Assembly (NCBI GenBank): GCA_002406055.1
Contig: DHMZ01000083.1
Coordinates: 1 to 9,901 of the forward strand
Length of the DNA stretch: 9,901 nt
Source: Spirochaetales bacterium UBA4629
Lineage (GTDB): Bacteria > Spirochaetota > Spirochaetia > Sphaerochaetales > Sphaerochaetaceae
Direction: 5' to 3'
Below the pieces are notes generated by a model. It made no database searches, was not told where the DNA came from, and saw only the letters and a program-made list of their open reading frames with translations. Numbering within the stretch: the stretch's first letter is position 1; each line of letters begins with the position of its first letter. Shown piece by piece: positions 1-6,430 of the stretch. The translations under genes and the position numbers were made by a program.

Positions 1-112
1 TTAATAAAAAGAAACAAAAGCAAGCACTTTTAAAAAAGATATTTAAATATTTATTTAATTATTTCATATAATATAAGTATTAATAACTTTTAAAATAAAG
101 ATATTGCTTATA

Positions 113-736
113 TTACTTAATAAATATTTGTAACAAATTAACAAGCAGCTTAAGGCCGTAAAGAACAATTACTACACCACAGATACGATTCATCCAAGTA
201 AGAACTTTACTGTTGATTTTGCTCCCCAATAAATTAACAAGAATTGCAAGAGCGTTAAACCAAATAAAACTAGCAGACGCAAAACCTAAAATAAAATATG
301 GTTCGCTGCTTGTTTCTAGCGAAGCACGAAAAGCACCCAGCATTAAAGTTCCATCTATCAATGCTTGGGGATTTAACCATGTTACTATAAAGGCAGAACC
401 AAAATCTTTCCATAGTGGTTGATTTGTCTCAAGCTTTTTCTCATCACTTAAAGTTGCTTTAGCCCGTATAAGCCCGACTCCGATATAGATAACTAATAAT
501 CCACCTACGCCTATGATGATTTTCTCTAGCCATGGCAAAGTTTGAATTAGTGCCCCTGCCCCAAAGAAACAGGCTAATGCAAGAGAAATATCCCAGAAAA
601 CAACGACTAGAGCCGTTAATAATGCTCGTCCTATTTTTTGATTCATTGCACTATTAATAACAAACAAGTTCTGCATACCAATTGGAGCAACATAGGCAAG
701 GCCTAGAGATAATCCTTGAAGATACACTGCTATCAT
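113..736 (-). CDS. LysE/ArgO-family amino-acid exporter
   Basis: Predicted inner-membrane exporter of the LysE/RhtB superfamily; proteins of the LysE/ArgO branch move basic amino acids such as lysine or arginine out of the cell. The 207 residues match the usual family length (about 200-210) and are nearly all hydrophobic, with about six membrane segments. The first segment carries PIGMQN (residues 18-23), the counterpart of the PxGPQN signature, and TWLNPQALIDG (119-129) matches the conserved TWLNP motif. A typical final helix follows (about 183-200). The start at 736 is preceded by a GAGG ribosome site about 10 bases upstream. No LysG/ArgP-type regulator lies beside it and the substrate cannot be read from sequence. 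It is separated from the HMA gene by 209 bases holding a terminator-like hairpin, so it is probably its own transcription unit. The family call is firm; substrate specificity is inference. Confidence 0.9.
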   Translation of the reverse strand: MIAVYLQGLSLGLAYVAPIGMQNLFVINSAMNQKIGRALLTALVVVFWDISLALACFFGAGALIQTLPWLEKIIIGVGGLLVIYIGVGLIRAKATLSDEKKLETNQPLWKDFGSAFIVTWLNPQALIDGTLMLGAFRASLETSSEPYFILGFASASFIWFNALAILVNLLGSKINSKVLTWMNRICGVVIVLYGLKLLVNLLQIFIK

Positions 737-785
737 TTATAAATGGAACCTCATCTAATACCTAGTTTTATTACTCAGTAACAAC

Positions 786-816
786 AAAAAAAGAGTAATC
801 AAGTTTACTATTACTC
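786..816 (-). terminator. Intrinsic terminator-like hairpin between HMA gene and lysE-family gene
   Basis: Read on the minus strand, GAGTAAT (816-810) pairs perfectly with ATTACTC (799-793) around a 10-base loop and is followed at once by seven U residues (792-786). It lies 130 bases beyond the HMA stop codon and 50 bases before the exporter start. It could end HMA transcription or act as a leader attenuator for the exporter. The stem is short and AU-rich, so strength is uncertain. Confidence 0.6.
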
Positions 817-945
817 CCCTTTATCATTCTATGATGACAATACTATTTATTATAAAAAATGAAAGCTATTGGTATTAAAAAACACCGCTTTCTAGAATTT
901 TACACATGAAAATATCGCTACCGAAAATAGTAGAGATACTTACAT

Positions 946-1206
946 TTATTTAAAGAAACCAAAAAGCCCCTTTTTCTTTTCATAAGGATGAGAAGAAAAA
1001 CCTGTCACTCTATAACCTAACTTTCCAAGTTCTTCTTCTAGCTTTTTTCTGTCAATTTCCTCTTCACTTATTATTGTTGTTTCACCATTATTCTTCAGTG
1101 TTGCATTAACTTTTTTTACAGGAAAAGCACGACGAATAGCATCGTTGACATGACTTGTGCACATTGAGCACATCATGCCGTCAATATTTACAATAGTCTC
1201 GACCAT
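946..1206 (-). CDS. Small heavy-metal-associated (HMA) domain protein, copper-chaperone-like
   Basis: An 86-residue cytosolic protein with one HMA fold, the ferredoxin-like domain of copper chaperones and P-type ATPase N-termini. The metal-binding loop GMMCSMC sits at residues 10-16, with cysteines 13 and 16 in the expected GMxCxxC spacing, followed by an unusual MCxxHV context (His19). The domain runs to about residue 70 and ends in a short basic and aromatic tail, KKKGLFGFFK, which I recall from similar small HMA proteins of gut clostridia and spirochaetes. A strong GGAGG ribosome site (1213-1217) lies 6 bases before the ATG. It has its own promoter and a palindromic operator candidate just upstream. 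No metal ATPase or known metal regulator lies in the window, so the metal (probably Cu(I)) and the partner are inferred. Confidence 0.88.
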   Translation of the reverse strand: MVETIVNIDGMMCSMCTSHVNDAIRRAFPVKKVNATLKNNGETTIISEEEIDRKKLEEELGKLGYRVTGFSSHPYEKKKGLFGFFK

Positions 1207-1228
1207 ATCTGTCCTCCAAGATAAGAGA

Positions 1229-1257
1229 ATAATAATTCAACAGAGAGTTAGTTGCAA
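1229..1257 (-). promoter_or_regulatory. Promoter of the HMA gene
   Basis: On the minus strand TTGCAA (1257-1252) and TATTAT (1234-1229) are separated by exactly 17 bases, a good sigma-70-like pair. It lies between the pckA terminator and the HMA ribosome site, leaving a very short leader. The -35 box is inside the palindrome at 1249-1260. Confidence 0.6.
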
Positions 1258-1260
1258 CTA
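1249..1260. promoter_or_regulatory. Perfect 12-bp palindrome TAGTTGCAACTA, candidate operator
   Basis: TAGTTGCAACTA is its own reverse complement and covers the -35 hexamer of the HMA promoter. This is where a dimeric repressor would block polymerase. Its size and symmetry would suit a MarR-type regulator, but I cannot assign the protein. Confidence 0.45.
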
Positions 1261-1263
1261 CCT

Positions 1264-1294
1264 AAAAATAAAACAGCCCCATTTCTGAGGCTGT
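1264..1294 (-). terminator. Rho-independent terminator of pckA
   Basis: On the minus strand ACAGCCTC pairs with GGGGCTGT (one T-G wobble) around a 6-base AGAAAT loop, followed by TTTATTTTT. It starts 19 bases after the pckA stop codon and separates pckA from the HMA gene. Confidence 0.88.
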
Positions 1295-1313
1295 AATTAC
1301 TCTAAGTAATTGA

Positions 1314-2915
1314 TTAGAGCTGAGGACCTGCAGCAACAAGAGCCTTTCCTTCTGCACTACCTTCGTACTTAGCAAAGTTCTTGATGAAGCGCTGAGCAAG
1401 ATCCTTAGCCTTAGCTGTCCATTCATCAGCATTCTTATATGTATCTCTTGGATCAAGAATAGCTGGATCAACTCCTGGAAGAGCTGTTGGAACTTCAAAG
1501 TTGAAGTAAGGAATCTTCTTTGTAGGAGCAGAGAGGATGTCACCATTGAGAATTGCGTCGATAATACCTCTTGTATCCTTAATAGAGATTCTCTTTCCTG
1601 TTCCATTCCATCCTGTGTTAACAAGATATGCCTTTGCACCACTCTTTTCCATCTTCTTAACAAGCTCTTCTGCGTACTTTGTTGGAGGGAGCTCTAAGAA
1701 TGCCTGGCCGAAGCAAGCTGAGAATGTTGGAGTTGGTTCTGTAATACCTCTTTCTGTACCAGCAAGCTTAGCTGTGAAGCCAGAGAGGAAGTAATACTTT
1801 GTCTGCTCTGGTGTAAGTACAGATACTGGAGGAAGAACACCAAATGCATCAGCAGAAAGGAAGATAACATTCTTTGCAGCTGGAGCAGCAGAGATAGGTC
1901 TAACAATCTTTTCAATATGATCAATTGGATAAGATACACGAGTATTCTCTGTGACAGACTTATCTGCAAAGTCAATCTTTCCATTAGCATCAACTGTAAC
2001 GTTCTCTAAGAGGGCATCTCTTCTGATAGCGTTGTAGATGTCTGGTTCGCTTTCCTTATCGAGGTTAATAACCTTAGCATAACAACCACCTTCGAAGTTG
2101 AAGACACCATTGTCATCCCAACCGTGTTCATCATCACCGATTAAGAGTCTCTTTGGATCTGTAGAAAGAGTTGTCTTACCTGTTCCAGAAAGACCGAAGA
2201 AGATAGCTGTATTTTCACCATTCATATCTGTATTTGCTGAACAGTGCATGCTAGCAATACCCTTAAGTGGGAGGTAGTAGTTCATCATAGAGAACATACC
2301 CTTCTTCATCTCTCCACCATACCATGTGTTAATAATAACCTGTTCACGTGATGTGATGTTGAAAACAACTGCTGTCTCACTGTTAAGACCAAGTTCCTTG
2401 TAGTTCTCAACCTTTGCTTTAGATGCGTTGTAAACAACAAAGTCTGGCTTGAAATTCTTAAGCTCTTCTTCTGTTGGCTTAATGAACATATTCTTTACGA
2501 AGTGAGCCTGCCAAGCAACTTCAACGATGAAACGAATAGCCATTCTTGTATCTTTGTTAGCACCACAGAATGCATCGACAACAAAGAGTCTCTTATTTGA
2601 GAGTTCGTCGATAGCAATCTTCTTGACAGCATCCCAAGCTTCCTTAGTTGCAGGATGGTTGTCGTTCTTGTAAGCGTCACTTGTCCACCATACTGTATCC
2701 TTAGAATTCTCATCAACAACGATAAACTTGTCCTTAGGTGAACGACCTGTGTAGATACCTGTCATAACATTAACAGCACCAAGTTCAGTTAACTGTCCTT
2801 TCTCATATCCTTCAAGATTTGGTTTTGTCTCTTCTTCAAAGAGCTGCTCATAAGAAGGATTGTAGACGATTTCTTTGGTACCTGTGATACCATATGCTTT
2901 CAAATCGATAGCCAT
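1314..2915 (-). CDS. pckA: Phosphoenolpyruvate carboxykinase (ATP)
   Basis: Cytosolic enzyme interconverting oxaloacetate plus ATP with phosphoenolpyruvate, CO2 and ADP. In fermenting anaerobes it often runs in the carboxylating, ATP-forming direction on the way to succinate. The 533 residues are full family length. Visible signatures: the substrate loop GRSPKDKF (57-64), WYGGEMKKG (198-206) with the metal-binding lysine region, H224, the kinase-1a P-loop GLSGTGKTT (241-249), the kinase-2 metal site LIGDDEHGW (258-266), and RISIKDTR (442-449) for nucleotide binding. All expected catalytic motifs are intact. The start is fixed by AAGGAG (2924-2929), 8 bases upstream. Lysine is mostly AAG beyond the first 50 or so codons, while nearby genes use more AAA, suggesting high expression. 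It forms a single-gene unit, with its own terminator and two inverted repeats upstream. Confidence 0.98.
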   Translation of the reverse strand: MAIDLKAYGITGTKEIVYNPSYEQLFEEETKPNLEGYEKGQLTELGAVNVMTGIYTGRSPKDKFIVVDENSKDTVWWTSDAYKNDNHPATKEAWDAVKKIAIDELSNKRLFVVDAFCGANKDTRMAIRFIVEVAWQAHFVKNMFIKPTEEELKNFKPDFVVYNASKAKVENYKELGLNSETAVVFNITSREQVIINTWYGGEMKKGMFSMMNYYLPLKGIASMHCSANTDMNGENTAIFFGLSGTGKTTLSTDPKRLLIGDDEHGWDDNGVFNFEGGCYAKVINLDKESEPDIYNAIRRDALLENVTVDANGKIDFADKSVTENTRVSYPIDHIEKIVRPISAAPAAKNVIFLSADAFGVLPPVSVLTPEQTKYYFLSGFTAKLAGTERGITEPTPTFSACFGQAFLELPPTKYAEELVKKMEKSGAKAYLVNTGWNGTGKRISIKDTRGIIDAILNGDILSAPTKKIPYFNFEVPTALPGVDPAILDPRDTYKNADEWTAKAKDLAQRFIKNFAKYEGSAEGKALVAAGPQL

Positions 2916-2939
2916 GTTTAATTCTCCTTGTACGACTCA

Positions 2940-2958
2940 AGAATTGCTTTCCAATTCT
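2940..2958 (-). promoter_or_regulatory. Leader stem-loop or operator before pckA
   Basis: AGAATTG and CAATTCT form a perfect 7-bp inverted repeat with a 5-base spacer, ending 25 bases before the pckA start codon and upstream of its ribosome site. No U-tract follows, so it is not a terminator. It may stabilise the mRNA leader or bind a regulator. Confidence 0.35.
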
Positions 2959-2975
2959 CGGTACACAAACATATT

Positions 2976-2996
2976 ATTAATTTTTTCTAAATTAAT
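2976..2996. promoter_or_regulatory. AT-rich 8-bp inverted repeat upstream of pckA
   Basis: ATTAATTT and AAATTAAT are perfectly inverted around 5 bases, in the stretch where the pckA promoter should lie. A TAATAT (-10-like, minus strand, 2972-2977) overlaps its edge, but no convincing -35 box was found. The low complexity makes chance a real possibility. Confidence 0.3.
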
Positions 2997-3018
2997 CATC
3001 ATATTGAAAGACAAAAGA

Positions 3019-3053
3019 TAAAAAAATACAAAATTGAAGAAAGTGTCTTTCTT
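3019..3053 (-). terminator. Weak intrinsic terminator after the lipoprotein gene
   Basis: On the minus strand AAGAAAG (3053-3047) pairs with CTTTCTT (3043-3037) around a 3-base ACA loop, followed within a few bases by two U-rich runs (TTTT and TTTTTTT). It begins 13 bases past the lipoprotein stop codon. The stem has few G-C pairs, so efficiency is uncertain. Confidence 0.5.
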
Positions 3054-3065
3054 TTAATAGTCTGT

Positions 3066-3617
3066 CTACAGATTGCCTTTCTCTTTTTCTTCGTTAATGA
3101 GCTTATCTATGTAAAGATTGTAATCTTCTACTTCGTTTTCATTCTTCTCAACATGCTTTGTTTTCTTCGTTTTTTTTCTTAAAGAGCAAACAATAGCAAT
3201 AACAACAATCAAGAAGAGAGAAACAAGAGCAATATACAAATATTCAATAGGGAAAGGAAATGATGACTCCGCCTTCTCTTCTGAAGGCTCAGTGCTGATA
3301 ATTTCTTTTTCTTCTTTCTTAATTTCCTCTTCATTTGAATAAGTTTTATTTTCAGCAAAAGTTGGGATTTCTGTAATAGACTTTTCTTCATCTCTACTAT
3401 AAAGAATTCCACTTTCATAGAGAGGTGTTAAAGTTGAGTAATCTTCCTCCATATTAGAATCTTTCTCTTCAGATAAAGAAACTTCGACAATAGGAGAAGA
3501 AACATCATCTTTTTCAACTGGGCCTATATCTTTATGAATTCTGCTATATTGAGTAGAAGAACAGGAGAATAAAAAAATAAGAATAAATAATACTAAGAAT
3601 AAAGACTTCTTTTTCAT
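3066..3617 (-). CDS. Lipoprotein with a second membrane anchor and basic cytoplasmic tail, unknown function
   Basis: I do not recognise a family in this 183-residue protein. It opens with a lipoprotein signal: KKK, a hydrophobic stretch (5-17) and lipobox LFSC with Cys19 as the predicted lipidated residue. Residues 20-123 are hydrophilic and very acidic, rich in E, S and K, and probably extended in the periplasm or outer leaflet space. A strong membrane segment follows at about 126-146, then RKKTKKTK, which by the positive-inside rule puts the last 37 residues in the cytoplasm. That tail ends in a likely short helix. The start overlaps the stop of the upstream 558-residue gene as ATGA, with AGGAG inside that gene as ribosome site, so the two are translationally coupled. 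An inferred role is a membrane tether for its coupled partner. Confidence 0.75.
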   Translation of the reverse strand: MKKKSLFLVLFILIFLFSCSSTQYSRIHKDIGPVEKDDVSSPIVEVSLSEEKDSNMEEDYSTLTPLYESGILYSRDEEKSITEIPTFAENKTYSNEEEIKKEEKEIISTEPSEEKAESSFPFPIEYLYIALVSLFLIVVIAIVCSLRKKTKKTKHVEKNENEVEDYNLYIDKLINEEKEKGNL

Positions 3618-5290
3618 TTTGATTCTCCTATCTTTATAGTGTCGCCAACAATTGAGATTCTATCAGAAAGCAAAAGAAGGATCCTATCTAGCTCCAAATA
3701 ACGTGATTTGAGTACAGCTCTATAGCCACAGTATTGGCCTAGCTTATTGTACAAATCAGATTTTTCTATAGGGGAATATGTTTCGATAAGTTTAAATAGA
3801 CCAGACTCTAACTCTTCTGGTGCTATATGAGAAAAATCTCTCAACAGCTCTGTTCGCCTGAAAGGAAAACTACTTTGGCAGACAGAATAGACAAAGCCAT
3901 TTTTAAGAGTAAAGGATGTGCCTTCGCTTTTTTTCATAGCCTCTTTATATCTTTCGATAGTTTCTCTTGTGAGGTACTCTTCTCCACCTAAAAAAGCTAA
4001 GCTCTTCATTAAATCTCGTTCATAAATTGGAGCTTCAGTAGCTAAGATTTTCTCAACTAAAGAACTAAAATTAGGAGAAGAGAATGATGTTACACCAAGA
4101 ATATTAGCTTCTTGGTTAATATCTATGTATTGGTAAAGAGGGAAAAGTTCTCCTTTTTTCTCTTCCTTCTTTTCTTCTTCTGCACTCTCGTCTTTCTTCT
4201 CTTCTTTTTCTTGCTGACAGTATAAAGTTATTATCTCTTCAGGGCTAAGCGAGTTATCGAGAGCAGAATTAAGGAAATCTAAAACACCCTCTTTTTCACA
4301 CTCTTTAATAACAGAAATAGCTTTTTCCCAATTGCCTCTATTTTCTTTGTTTTCATAGGCATCTCTCGTTTTTTCTTCAAGAGTTCCTAGTGGCACTTTG
4401 GCTTCGTCTATTACATTTTTATCAAAAAAAGAAGAGTACAAAAGGTAGCTATCATAATACCTATCTAGGATTGAAGATATAGATGTATAGTAATTATAGA
4501 GTCGCTCTTTTGTTTTTCCCCATTCATCAAGAGAAAACAAAGGTAGCTTACCATATTCACTCCCATTCTCTTTAATGTTTTCAATTAGTGGCCTTAGCTC
4601 TTCTGCATATCTCTTCCAATCTGTTCTATAACCGTTGTAATAATCATTTTTAATCAACTTAAGAAGAGTTTCTTTTTCTTTGTATTCTTTTCGCTTTCTT
4701 CTATAGAAAACCATATCAGAAGATAGAGAAAAGAGATCATCGTCACTTAGTTTGCTATCTTTTCTGTAATAAGAGTCTATTTGCTTTTTTATTTTCTTAT
4801 ATTCTTTACGACCAATTGTTTTATTATAGACACCTCTAAAGCAACTCTTATCTATTGCGAGAATCTCAGGAGAAAAAAGCGATAGTATCTCACTCTTTTT
4901 CTTTCTTATCTCAACAGAAAGCTTCTCTAGATAAGAAAGGTCATATACCCACTCTTTGATTTTATTCCTATCTATAAGCTCTGGACGTATTATTGGTGAT
5001 GTTGATATAGCATAGAGAAAATCTTTGCATTGCAATGCACTAGAAATGTTATTAAACGTAAAAGAAAACTCTTCTAGTAAGTCATCAGCAACAACCGATA
5101 AATCGTGAGCCATATCAGAAACGTCTAAAATATAGATAAAGAGAGAGTTTTCCTCTCTCTCTGTCAAAGAACGTACTTTATAGCCCCACCATGGATCTTT
5201 TCTGTAATCATAATAAAGATTGTTAATGACACACTTATTGTACTTTTCAAGTGCATCTTGCCCTTCTTTTGTGATTATTTTCTCATCCAT
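3614..5290 (-). CDS. Large hypothetical protein resembling accessory regions of DNA2/NAM7-type helicases (insert plus DUF3320-like end), no motor
   Basis: A 558-residue soluble protein without signal peptide or membrane segment. Residues about 15-345 are mostly helical and charged. Their order of short motifs (DPWWGY at 32-37, LFSPEILAID at 138-147, NGYRTDW at 219-225) resembles the long insert in large superfamily 1 DNA2/NAM7 helicases. Residues 361-381 are an E/K-only style linker. Residues about 405-558 contain LVEKILATEAPIYERDL (411-427), which resembles the E-x-PI-x-x-x-x-L start of DUF3320, the winged-helix-like end of those helicases. No Walker A, DEAD-like box or nuclease motif is present. 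These resemblances are from memory and unaligned. Start 5290 has AAAGGGG 6 bases upstream, and a promoter lies just before. It is coupled by ATGA to the downstream lipoprotein. It may be a helicase-derived regulator or scaffold; function unknown. Confidence 0.72.
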   Translation of the reverse strand: MDEKIITKEGQDALEKYNKCVINNLYYDYRKDPWWGYKVRSLTEREENSLFIYILDVSDMAHDLSVVADDLLEEFSFTFNNISSALQCKDFLYAISTSPIIRPELIDRNKIKEWVYDLSYLEKLSVEIRKKKSEILSLFSPEILAIDKSCFRGVYNKTIGRKEYKKIKKQIDSYYRKDSKLSDDDLFSLSSDMVFYRRKRKEYKEKETLLKLIKNDYYNGYRTDWKRYAEELRPLIENIKENGSEYGKLPLFSLDEWGKTKERLYNYYTSISSILDRYYDSYLLYSSFFDKNVIDEAKVPLGTLEEKTRDAYENKENRGNWEKAISVIKECEKEGVLDFLNSALDNSLSPEEIITLYCQQEKEEKKDESAEEEKKEEKKGELFPLYQYIDINQEANILGVTSFSSPNFSSLVEKILATEAPIYERDLMKSLAFLGGEEYLTRETIERYKEAMKKSEGTSFTLKNGFVYSVCQSSFPFRRTELLRDFSHIAPEELESGLFKLIETYSPIEKSDLYNKLGQYCGYRAVLKSRYLELDRILLLLSDRISIVGDTIKIGESK

Positions 5291-5309
5291 CAGTGACCCC
5301 TTTCTCTTG

Positions 5310-5338
5310 ATTTTACCATGAGAGAAAAAATAATTCCA
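5310..5338 (-). promoter_or_regulatory. Promoter of the 558-residue protein/lipoprotein operon
   Basis: On the minus strand TGGAAT (5338-5333) and TAAAAT (5315-5310) are 17 bases apart. The -10 is preceded by TGG, an extended -10 element that would compensate for the weak -35. A 7-bp inverted repeat, TTTCTCT (5301-5307) and AGAGAAA (5321-5327), brackets the -10 and could be an operator. Confidence 0.5.
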
Positions 5339-5386
5339 TGTTTACAGTAGCAATAAGAGAGATAAGACCTTCCTATCCCTCTAATT

Positions 5387-6430
5387 TTATCGGATTGAAA
5401 TATCTACTTCACCACTAATTGTAGTTGCTGAAATCTTTGCTTCCTGATTGCCGTATGTATAGTAATTATTACTCTCACTAATGACGCCTTCACCTTTTAC
5501 ATATACACGACCAGAAGTGCTCTTTGTCTCGATTGATACACCTTTACTGTTAAATAAATCAATAGAAACATCACCACTTGTAGACTTTGCTGTGCATTCT
5601 TTTAACGATGAGCTTGCGTCTAGAGAGATATCACCACTAATAGAAGTAAACTTTGTCTCTTCAATTTCCCCTTCTACCTCTATATCACCACTGACAGTTG
5701 AAGCATCAATACTTTTTCCGATTGCATTCTCTAATTCAACATCACCACTTGTAGAGGAAAGAACTAGAGAAGAAAAGCTAAGAGATTTCAAAGAAACATC
5801 TCCGCTTACAGAACTAAGTAGCCCATTTTCAATTTTCACATCTCTGAGTTTAATATCGCCACTAGCACTTTTCGCCTTCAATTCGCCACAAATAAGATTT
5901 TCTGAGCTAATATCACCACTTTTACTCGTAGCACGTACTCGTTTTAATCCATTAGGAAGCCTAACCTCAATTCTTCCATCTCCAGAGTGTAAAATTGAGA
6001 AAAAACCACCTTTTCTTTCTGTCTTTACTTTGAGAACAAGTTCATCTCCATTTTCATGTGATTCAAGATAATAGTTATCATCACTATCAAATAGATCTGC
6101 CTTAATTTCACCACTATATGGAATAAGAGTAATGTCTAAATCTGGAGTATCTACAACTAATGATGAGAAATGAGATGTGAAGAAGGAAGAAGAATTCGAA
6201 ATCTCATCTTTTTGGGATTCTTCTTTCCAATTACTTTTGTTTTCTTCATCTATTTCCTGAATCATTTCTTCAATATCACCAAGCTCCTCTATTATCTCTT
6301 CGTCGCTCTTTCCCTCTCTCTTTCCCTCTTCAAAGTGCTCTATATAATCAGAAATAATATCACTTTTAACATCATCAGAATATTTATTAAGCTTGCTCTC
6401 TAATTTAGATAAGTATTCTTCTCTAGTCAT
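5387..6430 (-). CDS. HAAS-domain (DUF1700-like) fused to DUF4097-type beta-repeat protein
   Basis: A 347-residue protein in two parts. Residues 1-60 (MTREEYLSKLESKL, then DYIEHFEEG and SDEEIIEELG) match the HAAS/DUF1700 helical module commonly found next to PadR regulators. After a polar linker (about 61-88) comes a DUF4097-type beta domain in which S-G-D recurs at residues 171, 190, 209, 228, 247, 265 and 285, then SGR at 306 and SGE at 339. The period is mostly 19 residues, as expected for a stacked beta roll. There is no signal peptide or membrane helix, unlike many HAAS proteins, so it should be cytosolic. The start overlaps the PadR gene's stop by 8 bases, with GGAGG inside that gene as ribosome site. 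It is almost certainly co-regulated by PadR. PadR/HAAS/DUF4097 sets are known in Firmicutes and are loosely linked to envelope stress; the biochemical role is unknown. Confidence 0.88.
   Translation of the reverse strand: MTREEYLSKLESKLNKYSDDVKSDIISDYIEHFEEGKREGKSDEEIIEELGDIEEMIQEIDEENKSNWKEESQKDEISNSSSFFTSHFSSLVVDTPDLDITLIPYSGEIKADLFDSDDNYYLESHENGDELVLKVKTERKGGFFSILHSGDGRIEVRLPNGLKRVRATSKSGDISSENLICGELKAKSASGDIKLRDVKIENGLLSSVSGDVSLKSLSFSSLVLSSTSGDVELENAIGKSIDASTVSGDIEVEGEIEETKFTSISGDISLDASSSLKECTAKSTSGDVSIDLFNSKGVSIETKSTSGRVYVKGEGVISESNNYYTYGNQEAKISATTISGEVDISIR
5408..5926 (-). repeat. In-frame tandem repeat of about 57 bp (19 residues) within the DUF4097 region
   Basis: Eight to nine degenerate units, each with a core like S-x-S-G-D-I/V-x-L, visible on the plus strand as recurring atcaccact. 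Spacing between cores is 19, 19, 19, 19, 18, 20, 21 and then 33 residues. It is a protein-structural repeat, not a mobile or CRISPR element. Confidence 0.85.

Noticed and set aside
1..112. AT-rich stretch after the exporter gene as a possible gene end or terminator
   Set aside because: Only a weak AAAAG/CTTTT hairpin is visible and there is no supported coding frame; nothing firm can be called.
213..422. Plus-strand 69-codon frame opposite the exporter gene
   Set aside because: It is antisense to a clear LysE-family gene and has no ribosome site or recognisable protein features.
946..1206. HMA gene as part of a copper-efflux operon
   Set aside because: No metal ATPase, CsoR or CopY gene is present in the window, and the gene is flanked by terminators on both sides.
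1262..1663. Frame-shifted open frame overlapping the 3' end of pckA on the minus strand
   Set aside because: It lies in a second frame of an intact, strongly conserved gene, is leucine/glutamine-rich shadow sequence and runs through the terminator.
5408..5926. Recurring atcaccact words that could look like a CRISPR or tandem DNA repeat
   Set aside because: The repeats are degenerate, in frame, keep the SGD codons, and lack conserved repeat/unique spacer structure; they encode a protein repeat.
5481..6071. A 196-codon open frame on the plus strand inside the HAAS/DUF4097 gene
   Set aside because: It is the mirror of the repeated SGD coding pattern on the other strand (recurring SPL strings), with no ribosome site and no family resemblance.
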